Below, in pieces: positions 17,976 through 27,433 of a stretch of 64,000 nucleotides of DNA. This DNA comes from Desulfosporosinus nitroreducens. Lineage in GTDB: Bacteria > Bacillota > Desulfitobacteriia > Desulfitobacteriales > Desulfitobacteriaceae. The notes beneath the pieces were generated by a model, which worked only from the letters and a program-made list of their open reading frames with translations, did no database searches and was not told the origin of the DNA. The stretch's first letter is position 1, and every line of letters starts with the position of its first letter. The translations under genes were made by a program, and so were the position numbers. The DNA lies in assembly GCF_023897015.1 (NCBI RefSeq), contig NZ_JAMHFY010000002.1:248001-312000 (forward strand), in the 5' to 3' direction.

Positions 17976-18441
17976 CTTGATCCCCCCCAATATACGAGAG
18001 ATCGTTGATTTGCTTAATTCCTTGAATTTGCCAACCCTTTTCAGTTTTAGCCAGACTCATGGAAAATGTTGCCTGCTGAACTTTTTCTAACGACGATGTC
18101 CATGAAACACGCACAATGATATCTTGCGAACTGTCCAAGTCAGGATTCATAAACTCCACTTTTTGTAATGACAGCATTGGATCCTTGTTCATTAAGGTCT
18201 CCCAAACCTTAAACTCACTTTCATCCGCAGAACCCTTTGGTAAACTTACCAGATCACGAGCTAAGTCAATTTGGCGCAAATCCATATACTTCCAGAACTG
18301 TTGGATTGTTGTCCTTTGAGAATTCCCGTAGTGTGGATCCGCTAGAGTCGATATCACTGCTTGAGGTGTTTTCAAGACGACTATTGTCATTAGACATAAG
18401 AGTGATATCCCAATTAACCATACATAACGACTTTGACGCAT
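17959..18441 (-). CDS. Membrane-anchored hypothetical protein
   Basis: The 160-residue protein has a basic start and one N-terminal hydrophobic helix (about residues 6-24). An extracellular domain follows, with alternating polar/hydrophobic strands (IIVRVSWTSSLEKVQQATFSMSLAKTEKGWQIQGI), like DUF4878/NTF2-type lumicins of secreted proteins. ATG 18441 follows GGAGGG. No function can be assigned. It overlaps the downstream 42-aa gene. Confidence 0.65.
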   Translation of the reverse strand: MRQSRYVWLIGISLLCLMTIVVLKTPQAVISTLADPHYGNSQRTTIQQFWKYMDLRQIDLARDLVSLPKGSADESEFKVWETLMNKDPMLSLQKVEFMNPDLDSSQDIIVRVSWTSSLEKVQQATFSMSLAKTEKGWQIQGIKQINDLSYIGGDQDGGSV

Positions 18442-18504
18442 AATTTCCCTCCTTGCTTGTCTCTACTATATATTCTAGGAGGGAAAAGTAAATTTCAGAC
18501 CACT

Positions 18505-18570
18505 TTAGCCAAAAACTTTTCTTAATACATTAAGCACGAACTCCGGCAACCGAACATAATAAATTCGCAT
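18505..18570 (-). CDS. spoVM: SpoVM-like sporulation peptide (21 aa)
   Basis: ATG 18570 follows GGAGGAAGGAG, and TAA 18507-18505 ends a 21-codon frame. Against the 26-residue Bacillus SpoVM as I recall it, the peptide keeps M1, Y4, L8, P9, F11, R17 and G21 without gaps, including Pro9, which is critical for SpoVM. SpoVM is an amphipathic peptide that marks the convex forespore membrane and anchors the SpoIVA coat basement layer. This copy lacks the basic C-terminal tail. A sigma-E-like promoter lies 49 bp upstream. Confidence 0.8.
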   Translation of the reverse strand: MRIYYVRLPEFVLNVLRKVFG

Positions 18571-18618
18571 AGTCTCCTTCCTCCTTTGCATCCCTTTTAA
18601 TATCCATTACTTAGTGGT

Positions 18619-18646
18619 AATGTATGCAGACAAAGCGGGGAATGAC
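18619..18646 (-). promoter_or_regulatory. Sigma-E-like promoter of spoVM
   Basis: On the minus strand GTCATTC (18646-18640) and CATACATT (18626-18619) are separated by 13 bases. CATACA is the core of the sigma-E -10 element and GTCAT fits its -35. It lies between the end of the upstream gene and spoVM, matching mother-cell expression of spoVM in Bacillus. Confidence 0.55.
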
Positions 18647-18649
18647 CTT

Positions 18650-19000
18650 CTAAACGGATTGGTAATTCTTTACTGCCTCTTCGAGTTGAGCAACAAGTAA
18701 ACGCTCCTCCTCTGTATTTGCTGTAAAATAAAGCCGTCCAATAATACCGGTTATAACTTTTAGGACGTCTTCCAAAACTAGCTTCTCTTTCATAGCTAAT
18801 TGGGCACTGGTTTCTATCAAGGCAATTCCGAATTGATGCCCTACACCCTCTTTAATCATGCGGGTACAACTCTTTCCTAACAACCTCATGACTAAAGAAG
18901 CTTCCTGAACATCTAGTTGACGAACTGCATCAATCGTTGTCGTTAAGCCTTGCACCATACGTAATCCCACGCTATTCCAACTTATTTGTTGATTTTCCAT
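18650..19000 (-). CDS. Hypothetical helical protein
   Basis: The 116-residue protein starts at ATG 19000 after GGGGGG. It appears wholly alpha-helical and amphipathic with no Cys cluster, signal peptide or recognised family. It sits directly upstream of the spoVM promoter on the same strand. Confidence 0.6.
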   Translation of the reverse strand: MENQQISWNSVGLRMVQGLTTTIDAVRQLDVQEASLVMRLLGKSCTRMIKEGVGHQFGIALIETSAQLAMKEKLVLEDVLKVITGIIGRLYFTANTEEERLLVAQLEEAVKNYQSV

Positions 19001-19062
19001 TAATATGTCCCCCCTAAACATTCAGTTCCCGTGCCATACTATATGCCTGAAGCGTTACAAGG

Positions 19063-19104
19063 GTGAAAAAAAGAGTAGAGAAGGTAAATACCTTCTCTAC
19101 TCTT
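19063..19104 (-). terminator. Strong minus-strand terminator
   Basis: Perfect 16-bp arms (AAGAGTAGAGAAGGTA and complement) with a two-base loop are followed on the minus strand by TTTTTTT. The nearest minus-strand source is psd-pssA, so that transcript would cross the structured element at 19243-19625. Confidence 0.85.
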
Positions 19105-19242
19105 GAGAGATTCGTTATTTATAGCTTGTTATTTCCAGATACAGGTCATGAACACCAAGACCCATGCCGGAAGGCGCACATGAAATGTGCCTTCTCCCCA
19201 GCAACGTCACCCCGTTCCAATGCCCCAAAAGCCCAGGACGCA

Positions 19243-19625
19243 GTGTGACACGAGCGCGACGTCTTTACGTAAGCAGAAAAGCAAACTTCCGTTTAAGCGA
19301 CCCCAGATACGGGGCAGTGTACAAGGTCCCCTCCCGCCATCCTTAGCTCCGGGGACACTAGTCCATCCATGGACGTCGGATGTACACTGCCACCAGTGAG
19401 CCAAGGCCCCATCTCGCCGTCAATGGCTACAGGGGCACTAGACACCCATCCATGGTCGTCGGACGACGGCACAGGACGTGCCTAGTGCAGGGTGAGCCAT
19501 GGACGGCATAGCAAACTGCCAGCTCATCTGGCGGAACACTCACCCGTATTCCGCCCGCTCCCTAGAGAAACGAGCTTAAACGGTTAGTTTGCTCTGCGTC
19601 GTAAGCATCGAGCGCTGTGTCACAC
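19243..19625. other. 383-bp multi-helix structured element, candidate large ncRNA or MITE-like repeat
   Basis: The ends form a long imperfect stem: GTGTGACAC/GTGTCACAC, AGCGC/GCGCT, TTACG/CGTAA, AGCAAACT/AGTTTGCT and CCGTTTAAGC/GCTTAAACGG, about 41 bp with small bulges. Inside are GGCAGTGTACA/TGTACACTGCC, GTCCCC/GGGGAC, GTCCA/TGGAC, GCACTAG/CTAGTGC, GGGTGAG/CTCACCC and GCCAG/CTGGC. AGCCA/TGGCT and GCCCC/GGGGC could form an H-type pseudoknot. It is GC-rich beside its neighbours and carries no convincing ORF. The transcribed strand is unknown. It lies 9 bp past the pssA stop, and no transposase or clear target duplication is seen. Confidence 0.7.
19326..19378 (+). repeat. Copy 1 of the 53-nt two-hairpin module
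   Basis: It reads GTCCCC...GGGGAC, then ACTA, then GTCCA-tcca-TGGAC. It aligns with 44242-44294, where the stems are GTCCCT/AGGGAC and GGCCA/TGGCC. Both stems differ by paired, compensating changes. Confidence 0.65.
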
Positions 19626-19634
19626 AAGTCCCCT

Positions 19635-20171
19635 CTATTTTCCCAACTTCGCCACCTTAAATGTCGAAACCATTAAAAAAGCCAAAATAAACATACTGCC
19701 TAAATAAATATACCATGGCAACATAGTTCGGAAAAACATTAACAGAGCCATAAAACCACCAGCGAAAGTAATCGGTACGCCAACAAAATAAGTCGTAATA
19801 TTAAGCATGTTAAAACGAGCTAAACGTACAGCACCGCATAAAGCAAAAACTGCAGCAATACCTAACCCGGTATACCTTACGTAATCTGGCTGAGGATACA
19901 AGATTGCTTGGTAAGTAAGAATAGCAGGTGCCACCCCAAAAGAAACCAAGTCACTTAGAGAATCAAGTTCTTTACCAAAATCAGAGCTCACAGAAAGTCT
20001 GCGGGCTACCTTTCCGTCCAAACTATCCATAAGAACAGAAAGCACAATCATAGCTGCTGCTAAAGTGTACTGCCCTTCAATAACCCAGATCAGTGCCAGG
20101 AAACCAAACAGCAAATTTGCCAAGGTGAAGATACTTGGGATCATGCGTGCAGTAATCGGATTTTTCCTCAT
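19635..20171 (-). CDS. pssA: CDP-diacylglycerol--serine O-phosphatidyltransferase
   Basis: The 178-residue integral membrane enzyme carries the CDP-alcohol phosphotransferase signature D-G-x2-A-R-x8-G-x3-D-x3-D (DGKVARRLSVSSDFGKELD, about residues 52-70). It has about five transmembrane helices. It makes phosphatidylserine, which the adjacent Psd decarboxylates to phosphatidylethanolamine. The start overlaps the psd stop (ATGA). Confidence 0.95.
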   Translation of the reverse strand: MRKNPITARMIPSIFTLANLLFGFLALIWVIEGQYTLAAAMIVLSVLMDSLDGKVARRLSVSSDFGKELDSLSDLVSFGVAPAILTYQAILYPQPDYVRYTGLGIAAVFALCGAVRLARFNMLNITTYFVGVPITFAGGFMALLMFFRTMLPWYIYLGSMFILAFLMVSTFKVAKLGK

Positions 20172-20806
20172 TCCACGCTCACCTTCCCAACTATAGTTAG
20201 TCCTCCTCGCACCTTGTCTCCTTGCTTAACCATTATTTCAACATTAGTAGGCACAAAAATTTCTGTACATGATCCAAACTTAATCAAGCCAAATCTTTCC
20301 CCTTTGGTCATGACGTCTCCTTTATCAACCCAGCACACTATGCGACGAGCAATAAATCCTGTCACTTGTGTCACTAAAATTTTCAAGTGACTATTTTCAA
20401 TTCCCACAAAGTTTTTTTCATTTAGCTCTGAAGCATGGCTTTTAAAGGCAGGAATCATTTTACCCGGGCGATAGGCACGAAAAACAACTTCTCCAGCCAT
20501 TGGACTGCGGTTAACATGGACATTAAAAACGCTTAAGAAGATTCGAACACGGATGCTTTCTCCGTTAAAGAATTGGTCCTCATAGACCCTTTCTACATCC
20601 ATAACTACCCCGTCTGCAGGGGAAACTAACGTTAATTCGTCAATAGGCACTTGTCTTTCCGGGTTTCGGAAAAAAAATAAAACAAATAAAAACAGAATTC
20701 CTGGTAAAATAATAAGCCACGGCCAAACCCAATAGGCTAAAGCCGTTAGCCCTGCTAATATCGCAAGATACAACCAACCATCACGGGAAATGGGATATTG
20801 TTTCAC
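20168..20806 (-). CDS. psd: Phosphatidylserine decarboxylase proenzyme
   Basis: The 212-residue protein has an N-terminal hydrophobic hairpin (about residues 12-48) and the short decarboxylase core (DGVVMDVERV, FLSVFNVHVNRSP). The cleavage site is KFGSCTEIFVP, where the Gly-Ser bond is expected to self-cleave to give the pyruvoyl prosthetic group. The length fits the compact family. It is the first gene of psd-pssA. Confidence 0.94.
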   Translation of the reverse strand: MKQYPISRDGWLYLAILAGLTALAYWVWPWLIILPGILFLFVLFFFRNPERQVPIDELTLVSPADGVVMDVERVYEDQFFNGESIRVRIFLSVFNVHVNRSPMAGEVVFRAYRPGKMIPAFKSHASELNEKNFVGIENSHLKILVTQVTGFIARRIVCWVDKGDVMTKGERFGLIKFGSCTEIFVPTNVEIMVKQGDKVRGGLTIVGKVSVE

Positions 20807-20860
20807 CTAAAAATTGACCTCCTCCTCTTGATTTACTCTAGTTTATCATTTTTAGGACGA

Positions 20861-23641
20861 TTATAAAAGCTCTTCACTTAAATCCCTGGTATATTCCTCG
20901 ATTTTTCGAAATACGAGTGCATTCTCTCCTCGAATATGGGTCCTTATTGGCAATGAACCTAAAAAGAATCTTCCGTAATATTTTTCAATGACCCGATCAT
21001 CCAGTAAGATGACGACCCCTCGATCCCCCTTAGACCGAATCAGACGCCCGAATCCTTGTTTAAAGCGAATAACAGCTTCAGGCAAGAGGAGTTCATGGAA
21101 AGGATCTCGTCCTTGAGATTTTAGATACTCTGAGCGAGCCTCAATTAATGGCAACGAAGGAGGCCAAAATGGAAGCTTAACTAAAATGACACAAGATAAT
21201 GTATCGCCGGGGATATCAATTCCCTCCCAAAAGCTGTTAGCCCCCAAAAGAACACTCTTAGGATTCCTCTTAAAAGCTTCAAGCAGCGTGCTGCGCTCAC
21301 CTTGTATTCCTTGAGCCAAGGATTCGATTCCATCCTTAGCCAGTAAAGGACTCAAATACTCATACGTTTGCCGGAGCATACTGTGGGCAGTAAATAGAAC
21401 CATCGTCCGACCATTCATTCGCCCTGCAACTTCAGCAATAAACTCAGCAAGTTCTATAGCCTTTTCCCCATCAGTATTTTGAAAGTTCATGCCTTTTTTA
21501 ACTACGATAAATTGCATCTGTCGCTCATAGTCAAAGGGGGAATCAACCTGTGCAGTTAAAGTAGACTTTGGCAATCCAATATCTTGAAGAAAATGTTCAA
21601 ATGAATTTGAGATGCTTAAGGTGGCTGACGTCAAAATGACGGAATCGAGACGAGAAAATATCTTTTCTCTTAGAATTTCACTAACTTCAATTGGTGAAGT
21701 CTTTAAATACAGTCTAGAAGATTGTTCAAGCCAGGTTACTTGTTTGGGATTATTTACATTTATCGCCAGTATAAGAGTGTCTACAAATGATTGTAAGTCT
21801 CTCTGATGACTATTTAAGGTATATTTTAATTCCTCGATCTCATCTGCGTCATCTCCACTTAAGACGCTTGTTAAACTTTCGAGGACGGTAAGCAGGCCTT
21901 TGAGTCTTCCCACTAAGTTTTCGATCTGAACGCTAAGTCCTGCCCACCAAGGTTTAACTGTATGTTGGGCAACAAATCGGAACGTTCGCTCCATTCCTAG
22001 AATCATCGACAACAACTCGAATAATTCCTTCATCTGTTCTAAGACATTTGCACAAGTTTCAGGAATTCCCTCCAACCGTTTAGTAAATATCTCCCAAGGT
22101 ACAGATGGCACACTGCTTGCAAGTGACTGCAGACGTTGTTTGACTGCCCCATAAAAATTTATTCCGGTTGGCCGATATATATTATCAATAATTCGTGTAA
22201 CATTTTCTACACTTAGTTCCGAACCGAGGTGTTGCAGTGCCGTTTGATAGATCTGATGGGCCTCATCAATCACTAATTGATGATATTCAGGCAAGACATT
22301 ATAATCTGTTTTTAGATCCGAGAAAAGGAGCGAATGATTCACAATCAGAACATCAGACTCTTCAGCTTTTTTTCTAGCTCTAAGCAAGAAGCAAACTCCA
22401 GCTTTCGAGCACCTTCCCGGAATACAGGTTTCATTATCCGCACTTATATTTGGCCAAAGTTCCATGAGTCCAGGAACTTTCGAAAGTTCTTGGATGTCCC
22501 CCGTTAAGGTTTCTCTTAACCAAACTAGGATACTTAATACTGCCAGTTTTTGTTGGTTGCCTAATATTTCTCGATTAACTAAGCACCCTTGCCATTTTTT
22601 GAGGCAACAATAATTACTTTTCCCCTTTAGTACAGAGGTTCTAAACGAAAACGGCAACACCGCTTCTAAAATCGGAATATCCTTTTTCTGAAGTTGTTCC
22701 TGAAGTGGAATTGTATGGGTCGCTACAACGACTTTTTGACCGGTTTTTTTAGCTGACCATAGGCTTGGAATCAAATAAGCAAATGATTTTCCTGTCCCTG
22801 TACCAGCTTCAACAACAACGTGCTGTGAAGAAGAAAGCCCTTTCGCTATTAATCTTGCCATCTTCACTTGACCCGGTCTGCTTTCATAACTTGGTAAATT
22901 TTGTTCGAGGTTCCCTCCTGGAGAAAAATTGTCTACAACCCAGTCTATAGATTCCGGAATACTTGTCGCTATCTTTTCGGCGGCAAACAGGCCCTCGTCT
23001 GTAAAAGGGGTAAGAACTTGATCCGTACGGATTGGGCGGTCAGGAAAGGACCTAATAATTTCTTTATGCAATTGTTCAATAAAATCTTTACCTACCCATT
23101 CCGCCATAAAGCCTTTGGCATGATCAAAAAAACTCAAATCGAACTTCATGCCTTTTTTCCAGCATGCTTCAAAAAGTTTCCAAGTTAACCAGGCCTTTTC
23201 TTCCGACAGATGCAGTGTTTCATCTTTTAATGGTAATGAAAGCTTATCAGCCAAGTATGACAGTTGGTAATGATGCATAGTTGGGAAAAAAACCTTGCTT
23301 AAGTCTAATGTATCCCATAAAGGTTGCTGAAAACGAACGTTTAACTTCCTTTCAAGCATAGAGAGGCAGACCGATATTTCATGACCAACTAAAACTGCAT
23401 CACCAAGAAAATTCATGATTTCTTGGTGATCACTAGATAATGGCAACTCATTACCAAGTTTCTCTATTTGAAGATCCGTATGCCATTTACCGGTTACTCC
23501 TTGGTCTGGTTGTAAAAGATAACGACATGATTCGTGAATCTGTCCGTTACGAACTCGAAGTGCAGCAAATTCAATGAATTTATCACTTTCAAGCTCCGAG
23601 TTCAATGTCTCCACATCAAAAAACACGATATCCTTATCCAC
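20861..23641 (-). CDS. dinG: DinG-family ATP-dependent DNA helicase with degenerate exonuclease domain
   Basis: The 926-residue protein has an N-terminal DnaQ-like domain (FDVET, residues 8-12) and then an XPD/DinG superfamily 2 helicase. Helicase motifs are Walker A EAGTGTGKS, an Fe-S cysteine set around CCLKKWQGC...CIPGRC...C, DEAH and QGFGRLIR. DinG unwinds DNA and R-loops 5'-3'. The exonuclease part keeps the first DxE, but the second motif reads HEISVCLS and the third HLSEEKAWLT, so later catalytic Asp residues appear lost. The start follows a GAGGGGT site. Confidence 0.92.
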   Translation of the reverse strand: MDKDIVFFDVETLNSELESDKFIEFAALRVRNGQIHESCRYLLQPDQGVTGKWHTDLQIEKLGNELPLSSDHQEIMNFLGDAVLVGHEISVCLSMLERKLNVRFQQPLWDTLDLSKVFFPTMHHYQLSYLADKLSLPLKDETLHLSEEKAWLTWKLFEACWKKGMKFDLSFFDHAKGFMAEWVGKDFIEQLHKEIIRSFPDRPIRTDQVLTPFTDEGLFAAEKIATSIPESIDWVVDNFSPGGNLEQNLPSYESRPGQVKMARLIAKGLSSSQHVVVEAGTGTGKSFAYLIPSLWSAKKTGQKVVVATHTIPLQEQLQKKDIPILEAVLPFSFRTSVLKGKSNYCCLKKWQGCLVNREILGNQQKLAVLSILVWLRETLTGDIQELSKVPGLMELWPNISADNETCIPGRCSKAGVCFLLRARKKAEESDVLIVNHSLLFSDLKTDYNVLPEYHQLVIDEAHQIYQTALQHLGSELSVENVTRIIDNIYRPTGINFYGAVKQRLQSLASSVPSVPWEIFTKRLEGIPETCANVLEQMKELFELLSMILGMERTFRFVAQHTVKPWWAGLSVQIENLVGRLKGLLTVLESLTSVLSGDDADEIEELKYTLNSHQRDLQSFVDTLILAINVNNPKQVTWLEQSSRLYLKTSPIEVSEILREKIFSRLDSVILTSATLSISNSFEHFLQDIGLPKSTLTAQVDSPFDYERQMQFIVVKKGMNFQNTDGEKAIELAEFIAEVAGRMNGRTMVLFTAHSMLRQTYEYLSPLLAKDGIESLAQGIQGERSTLLEAFKRNPKSVLLGANSFWEGIDIPGDTLSCVILVKLPFWPPSLPLIEARSEYLKSQGRDPFHELLLPEAVIRFKQGFGRLIRSKGDRGVVILLDDRVIEKYYGRFFLGSLPIRTHIRGENALVFRKIEEYTRDLSEELL

Positions 23642-23782
23642 AAATGTTGACCCCTCTCTTAATGATATTGTACACTATTTTTAACATTCGGACCAACAAA
23701 GCAGGATTTTTCAAAATCTATAGCGAATACTCTTTATGAATTTGAAATTCGACTATCTTTGATTAGGAAGAGGGATTCCCCA

Positions 23783-24283
23783 TTGTTGAAAAAAAAGATA
23801 TCGATGTTCGGACTCAGTCTCGCGATTTTATTCTCCTGTCTTTTCCTTAACGGATGTTCTCCCAAACCCTTTTTAACACAAGACGGAACATATGTAATCT
23901 TGACTGTTTCCCCTTCAGGAATGACCCAATCAGAGCTGGTAGAATTACCTTGGAACACGAATATGGCGGTACTGCAAAAATTCCTCTTAGAGGCTTCATT
24001 TGTCCTGAGCGATTTACACACTCCCAGTTCATTGGAAACATCTACAGAGACCCCAGTCAAAGCAACGAGGATACAAGCTAATTTCCCTCAGCCAAAGCGC
24101 ATGAAATTTGTAGTAGACAGCAAAGTACTTACAATGGATGTACAGTCTATACAGATAGAGGTAGAAGGGGCAAATGTGGGGCAAGTCATCCTCAATCAGA
24201 CAATTATATTACAGGGGATTGAAAATCCCAACCTTCAACCAGCTTTTCAGGAGTTAACAGATGCGTTGCATAAAGTGGAATAG
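23783..24283 (+). CDS. Secreted lipoprotein, unknown function
   Basis: The 166-residue protein starts at TTG 23783, eight bases after AGAGGG. It has a lysine-rich start, hydrophobic core and lipobox LNGC, so it should be a membrane-anchored lipoprotein. The mature part is about 140 residues with strand-like segments (FVVDSKVLTMDVQSIQIEVEG). I do not recognise a family. It is followed at once by a terminator. Confidence 0.7.
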   Translation: MLKKKISMFGLSLAILFSCLFLNGCSPKPFLTQDGTYVILTVSPSGMTQSELVELPWNTNMAVLQKFLLEASFVLSDLHTPSSLETSTETPVKATRIQANFPQPKRMKFVVDSKVLTMDVQSIQIEVEGANVGQVILNQTIILQGIENPNLQPAFQELTDALHKVE

Positions 24284-24313
24284 AAAGTTGCATTAATGCA
24301 ACTTTTCTTTTTG
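24284..24313 (+). terminator. Rho-independent terminator
   Basis: The palindrome AAAGTTGCATTAATGCAACTTT overlaps the stop codon's last base and runs into TTCTTTTT. A second weaker hairpin (AAAGCTGG/CCAAGCTTT then TCTTTTT) lies at about 24358-24392. Confidence 0.75.
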
Positions 24314-24580
24314 TACTGTGACACTGAAATTAAAGAACATAAAACTGGCGTTAATGCACCAAAAGCTGGCGACTACCCCAAGCTTTCTTTTTAAGGAGTC
24401 TATTACAACTTTAAAAAGCAGTTCAGCTTGAAAGTCCATAATTGGATAAAGACTGCTTAACTAGAGACACTATATTGCATTAGAATCCTATAACTCAGAA
24501 CTAAAATCTTGACTATTGTTTTGCTTGACTATCATAGCTAAATCTAAAAATTTTGCAATGTGCGATAGGGGAAAAAATTT

Positions 24581-26611
24581 ATGATTTTTTTGCTGGATAA
24601 TCATGATTCCTTTACTTATAACCTTTACCAATACTTCGGTGAACTTGGTGAGGATGTCGTAGTCAAACGTCGAGATGCGTGCACTCTTAAAGATATCGAA
24701 GAGTTGCATCCCGACCTGATTGTGATATCGCCTGGTCCTTGTACACCCGATGAAGCTCCCCTATCCCTAGCTGTTATCGAACACTTTAAAGGTCGAATCC
24801 CAATTTTAGGGGTATGTCTCGGACATCAAGCTATAGGACAATTTTTTGGAGGAAAGGTTATCCGTGCCAAGCAACCAGTTCATGGGAAAACAATGCCCAT
24901 TCGACATGATCAACACGGAGTCTTCCAAGAACTTGTTAATCCTTTGGAAGTAACACGTTATCATTCTTTGATAATCGAGCGTTCTACCCTTCCTGAAGAA
25001 CTGATAATTACCGCAGAAACAACTGATGGTGAAATAATGGGTATTCGCCATACTGAACTGCCGATAGAAGGCATTCAATTTCATCCTGAAGCGATCTTAA
25101 CTCAGTCTGGTCATCAATTATTAAAAAACGCCCTTCGAAATGCCAAGTTATGGCAGTACCATAATTCCCCCTCACAATGGGTGGTTCAGCCACTCTCTTT
25201 GTCAATTCCCCCTTATCTCTTATTCCAAGCATTTAAAGAAGAGCCCTCCCCTTTTTTCCTGGATAGCGGAAATGATTACAAAGAACTCGGTCAGTATTCA
25301 TATATGGGGGCATCCCCTTTTTTAGAAGCCACAGCCTATCCAGATCAACTCGAACTAATATGGCCCTACCTTTCAAAGCGAGACTTAACCCCTCTTCAAC
25401 GATCTGAATGTCTAAACTTTCTTGATGATATAAATGGTAAATACCGTGTACCTAATTCTCCTTTTCCCTTTTCCGGTGGGGCCGTTGGATTTTTAAGTTA
25501 TGACCTAAAAAATGAAATTGAACATCTTTTAAAGTATGCTAAAGATGACTTAAACTTACCGCTGTGGCGTTTTGCCTGGTATGATGGAATTGTTATTTAT
25601 GATCATGATCAGTGTAAATATTGGATTGCAGCTTGTGGTATTGAAGAAGACGGAAGATGTGGTGCTGAATTAGCTCGTACTCGAATCCAACGCTTGGAAC
25701 AAAAATTAAATACATTTGCCAGAGAGCAAGCCCAGCAAAAAACATTTGACGCATTAGAAACTCAAACCCATTCTAAAATCGAACCAAGTGTCACGAGAGA
25801 ACAATATTTAGGAGATTTACAGCGTGTAATTGACTATATCTTCGCAGGTGATATTTACCAGGCCAATCTCACCCAACGCTTCTACGTGAATTGGGAAGGA
25901 GATGCCTGGGATCTCTACTCTCAACTTCATCAACAAAATCCTGCTCCCTTTGCTGCTTTTCTGCCTTACTCAGATTTTCAAGTTCTTTGCAGCTCTCCTG
26001 AACGGTTTATACGAATTAAACCGGAAGGACAAATAGAGACTCGTCCGATTAAAGGTACCCGTCCGCGTGAAGACTTACCTTCGGCTGATCAACAACAAGC
26101 CGTTGAGCTTCAAAACAGCCCCAAGGACCGTGCGGAATTAACTATGATTATTGATTTAGAGCGCAACGATATCGGGCGTATTTGCAAGTTTGGAACGGTT
26201 AAAGTTCCTAATTTGATTAGGCTGGAAAAATATCCAACAGTCTGGCATCTTGTCTCGACTATTACCGGACAATTGTTGCCAGGGTTAAAACCAAGTGAGA
26301 TTTTAAAAGCAGTTTTCCCGGGGGGGTCAATCACCGGTGCTCCAAAGATTAGAGCTATGGAGATTATCGAAGAGTTAGAGCCGCATACTCGCGGGCTTTA
26401 TACTGGAAGCATAGGTTATATGGGCTTTGATGGTGCCTGGGACTTTAATATTGTTATACGTACCATCTTATTAAAAGATGGAAAGGCCTTTATCCATGCT
26501 GGAGGAGGGATTGTCGCAGACTCCAGACCCGAGGCTGAATATACTGAGACTCTCGATAAAGCTAAAGCACTTTTTAGGGTTTTGAAAGGAAGTTTACATG
26601 ATTCCCGATGA
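24581..26611 (+). CDS. pabAB: Aminodeoxychorismate synthase, fused glutaminase and synthase (PabA-PabB)
   Basis: The 676-residue protein has an N-terminal class I glutamine amidotransferase (about 1-190): [16 protein letters not shown] with nucleophile C79, and FHPEAI. A linker then leads to the chorismate-utilising domain (about 420-670): [41 protein letters not shown]. It converts chorismate and glutamine to 4-amino-4-deoxychorismate for folate. The fusion order is that of pabA-pabB fusions rather than separate trp genes. It overlaps pabC by 14 bases. Confidence 0.93.
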   Translation: MIFLLDNHDSFTYNLYQYFGELGEDVVVKRRDACTLKDIEELHPDLIVISPGPCTPDEAPLSLAVIEHFKGRIPILGVCLGHQAIGQFFGGKVIRAKQPVHGKTMPIRHDQHGVFQELVNPLEVTRYHSLIIERSTLPEELIITAETTDGEIMGIRHTELPIEGIQFHPEAILTQSGHQLLKNALRNAKLWQYHNSPSQWVVQPLSLSIPPYLLFQAFKEEPSPFFLDSGNDYKELGQYSYMGASPFLEATAYPDQLELIWPYLSKRDLTPLQRSECLNFLDDINGKYRVPNSPFPFSGGAVGFLSYDLKNEIEHLLKYAKDDLNLPLWRFAWYDGIVIYDHDQCKYWIAACGIEEDGRCGAELARTRIQRLEQKLNTFAREQAQQKTFDALETQTHSKIEPSVTREQYLGDLQRVIDYIFAGDIYQANLTQRFYVNWEGDAWDLYSQLHQQNPAPFAAFLPYSDFQVLCSSPERFIRIKPEGQIETRPIKGTRPREDLPSADQQQAVELQNSPKDRAELTMIIDLERNDIGRICKFGTVKVPNLIRLEKYPTVWHLVSTITGQLLPGLKPSEILKAVFPGGSITGAPKIRAMEIIEELEPHTRGLYTGSIGYMGFDGAWDFNIVIRTILLKDGKAFIHAGGGIVADSRPEAEYTETLDKAKALFRVLKGSLHDSR

Positions 26612-27419
26612 GACTATTTTAACTAATGACCGTTTGGTTTTATTTGGATTTGGACTTTTCGAAACTCTTCTTATCACAGATCGCGGGCCATTATTTGCTG
26701 ATCTGCATTGGCAACGTATGAAAAAGGGAGCTCAGATACTCGGCCTCAGGTTGCCAGATAAACGAGAATGGTTACGACTTATTCAAGTGTTCATCCAACA
26801 AACTCTGGAAACCTTCCCATATGCCCTGAGGATCACTCTAAGCGGCGGATCACCCTTGACCCGTCATCCTGCCCAACTTCTACTTCACAAACGTTCAATA
26901 CCATACACACTCGAACAGTATACCTCTGGGATACAGCTTAACTTGTTGCCATACCCTAGGAATGAACAATCTCCTTTGTGCTCTATTAAATCAACAAATT
27001 ATCTAGAAAATATTTTGGCAAAGGAAGAGGCTGGTCGCCAGGGGTGTGAAGAAGGATTATGGCTTAATACCCAAGGATTTCTTGCTGAAGGGACAATGAG
27101 TAATCTCTTTTTTCTGAAAGATGGAACTCTCTTTACCCCTTCGCTTTCTAGTGGGTGTTTACCTGGAACTCGCCGTCAAGTTATTCTCAATTTAGCTCGC
27201 TCTCAACAAATCTCTATACAAGAAGGCTTATATACCTTATCTGACCTCTTATCGTCTGATGAAATCTTTATGACAAACTCCTTAATGGGTATAATGCCAG
27301 TTCGTAAAGTTAACGCTTCTTCCTTTCCGGTGTCTCCACTAGGCTCGCTAAATTCAGGAATGAGATGCCTTGAAACTGCGTACAAGAATTTTGTGAAGAC
27401 ATCCGCCTATCTTTTTTGA
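26598..27419 (+). CDS. pabC: Aminodeoxychorismate lyase (class IV PLP enzyme)
   Basis: The 273-residue protein has the fold-type IV motifs [19 protein letters not shown] (PLP Lys), [13 protein letters not shown] and CLPGTRR. It releases pyruvate from aminodeoxychorismate to give p-aminobenzoate. The overlap with pabAB in another frame shows they work as a pair. A branched-chain aminotransferase is the alternative by fold, but context favours PabC. Confidence 0.9.
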   Translation: MIPDETILTNDRLVLFGFGLFETLLITDRGPLFADLHWQRMKKGAQILGLRLPDKREWLRLIQVFIQQTLETFPYALRITLSGGSPLTRHPAQLLLHKRSIPYTLEQYTSGIQLNLLPYPRNEQSPLCSIKSTNYLENILAKEEAGRQGCEEGLWLNTQGFLAEGTMSNLFFLKDGTLFTPSLSSGCLPGTRRQVILNLARSQQISIQEGLYTLSDLLSSDEIFMTNSLMGIMPVRKVNASSFPVSPLGSLNSGMRCLETAYKNFVKTSAYLF

Positions 27420-27433
27420 AACTTATTAATTCT

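Noticed and set aside
19207-19404. Short frames on both strands through the structured element
   Set aside because: Low-complexity products, no ribosome sites, and the DNA is explained by self-complementarity.
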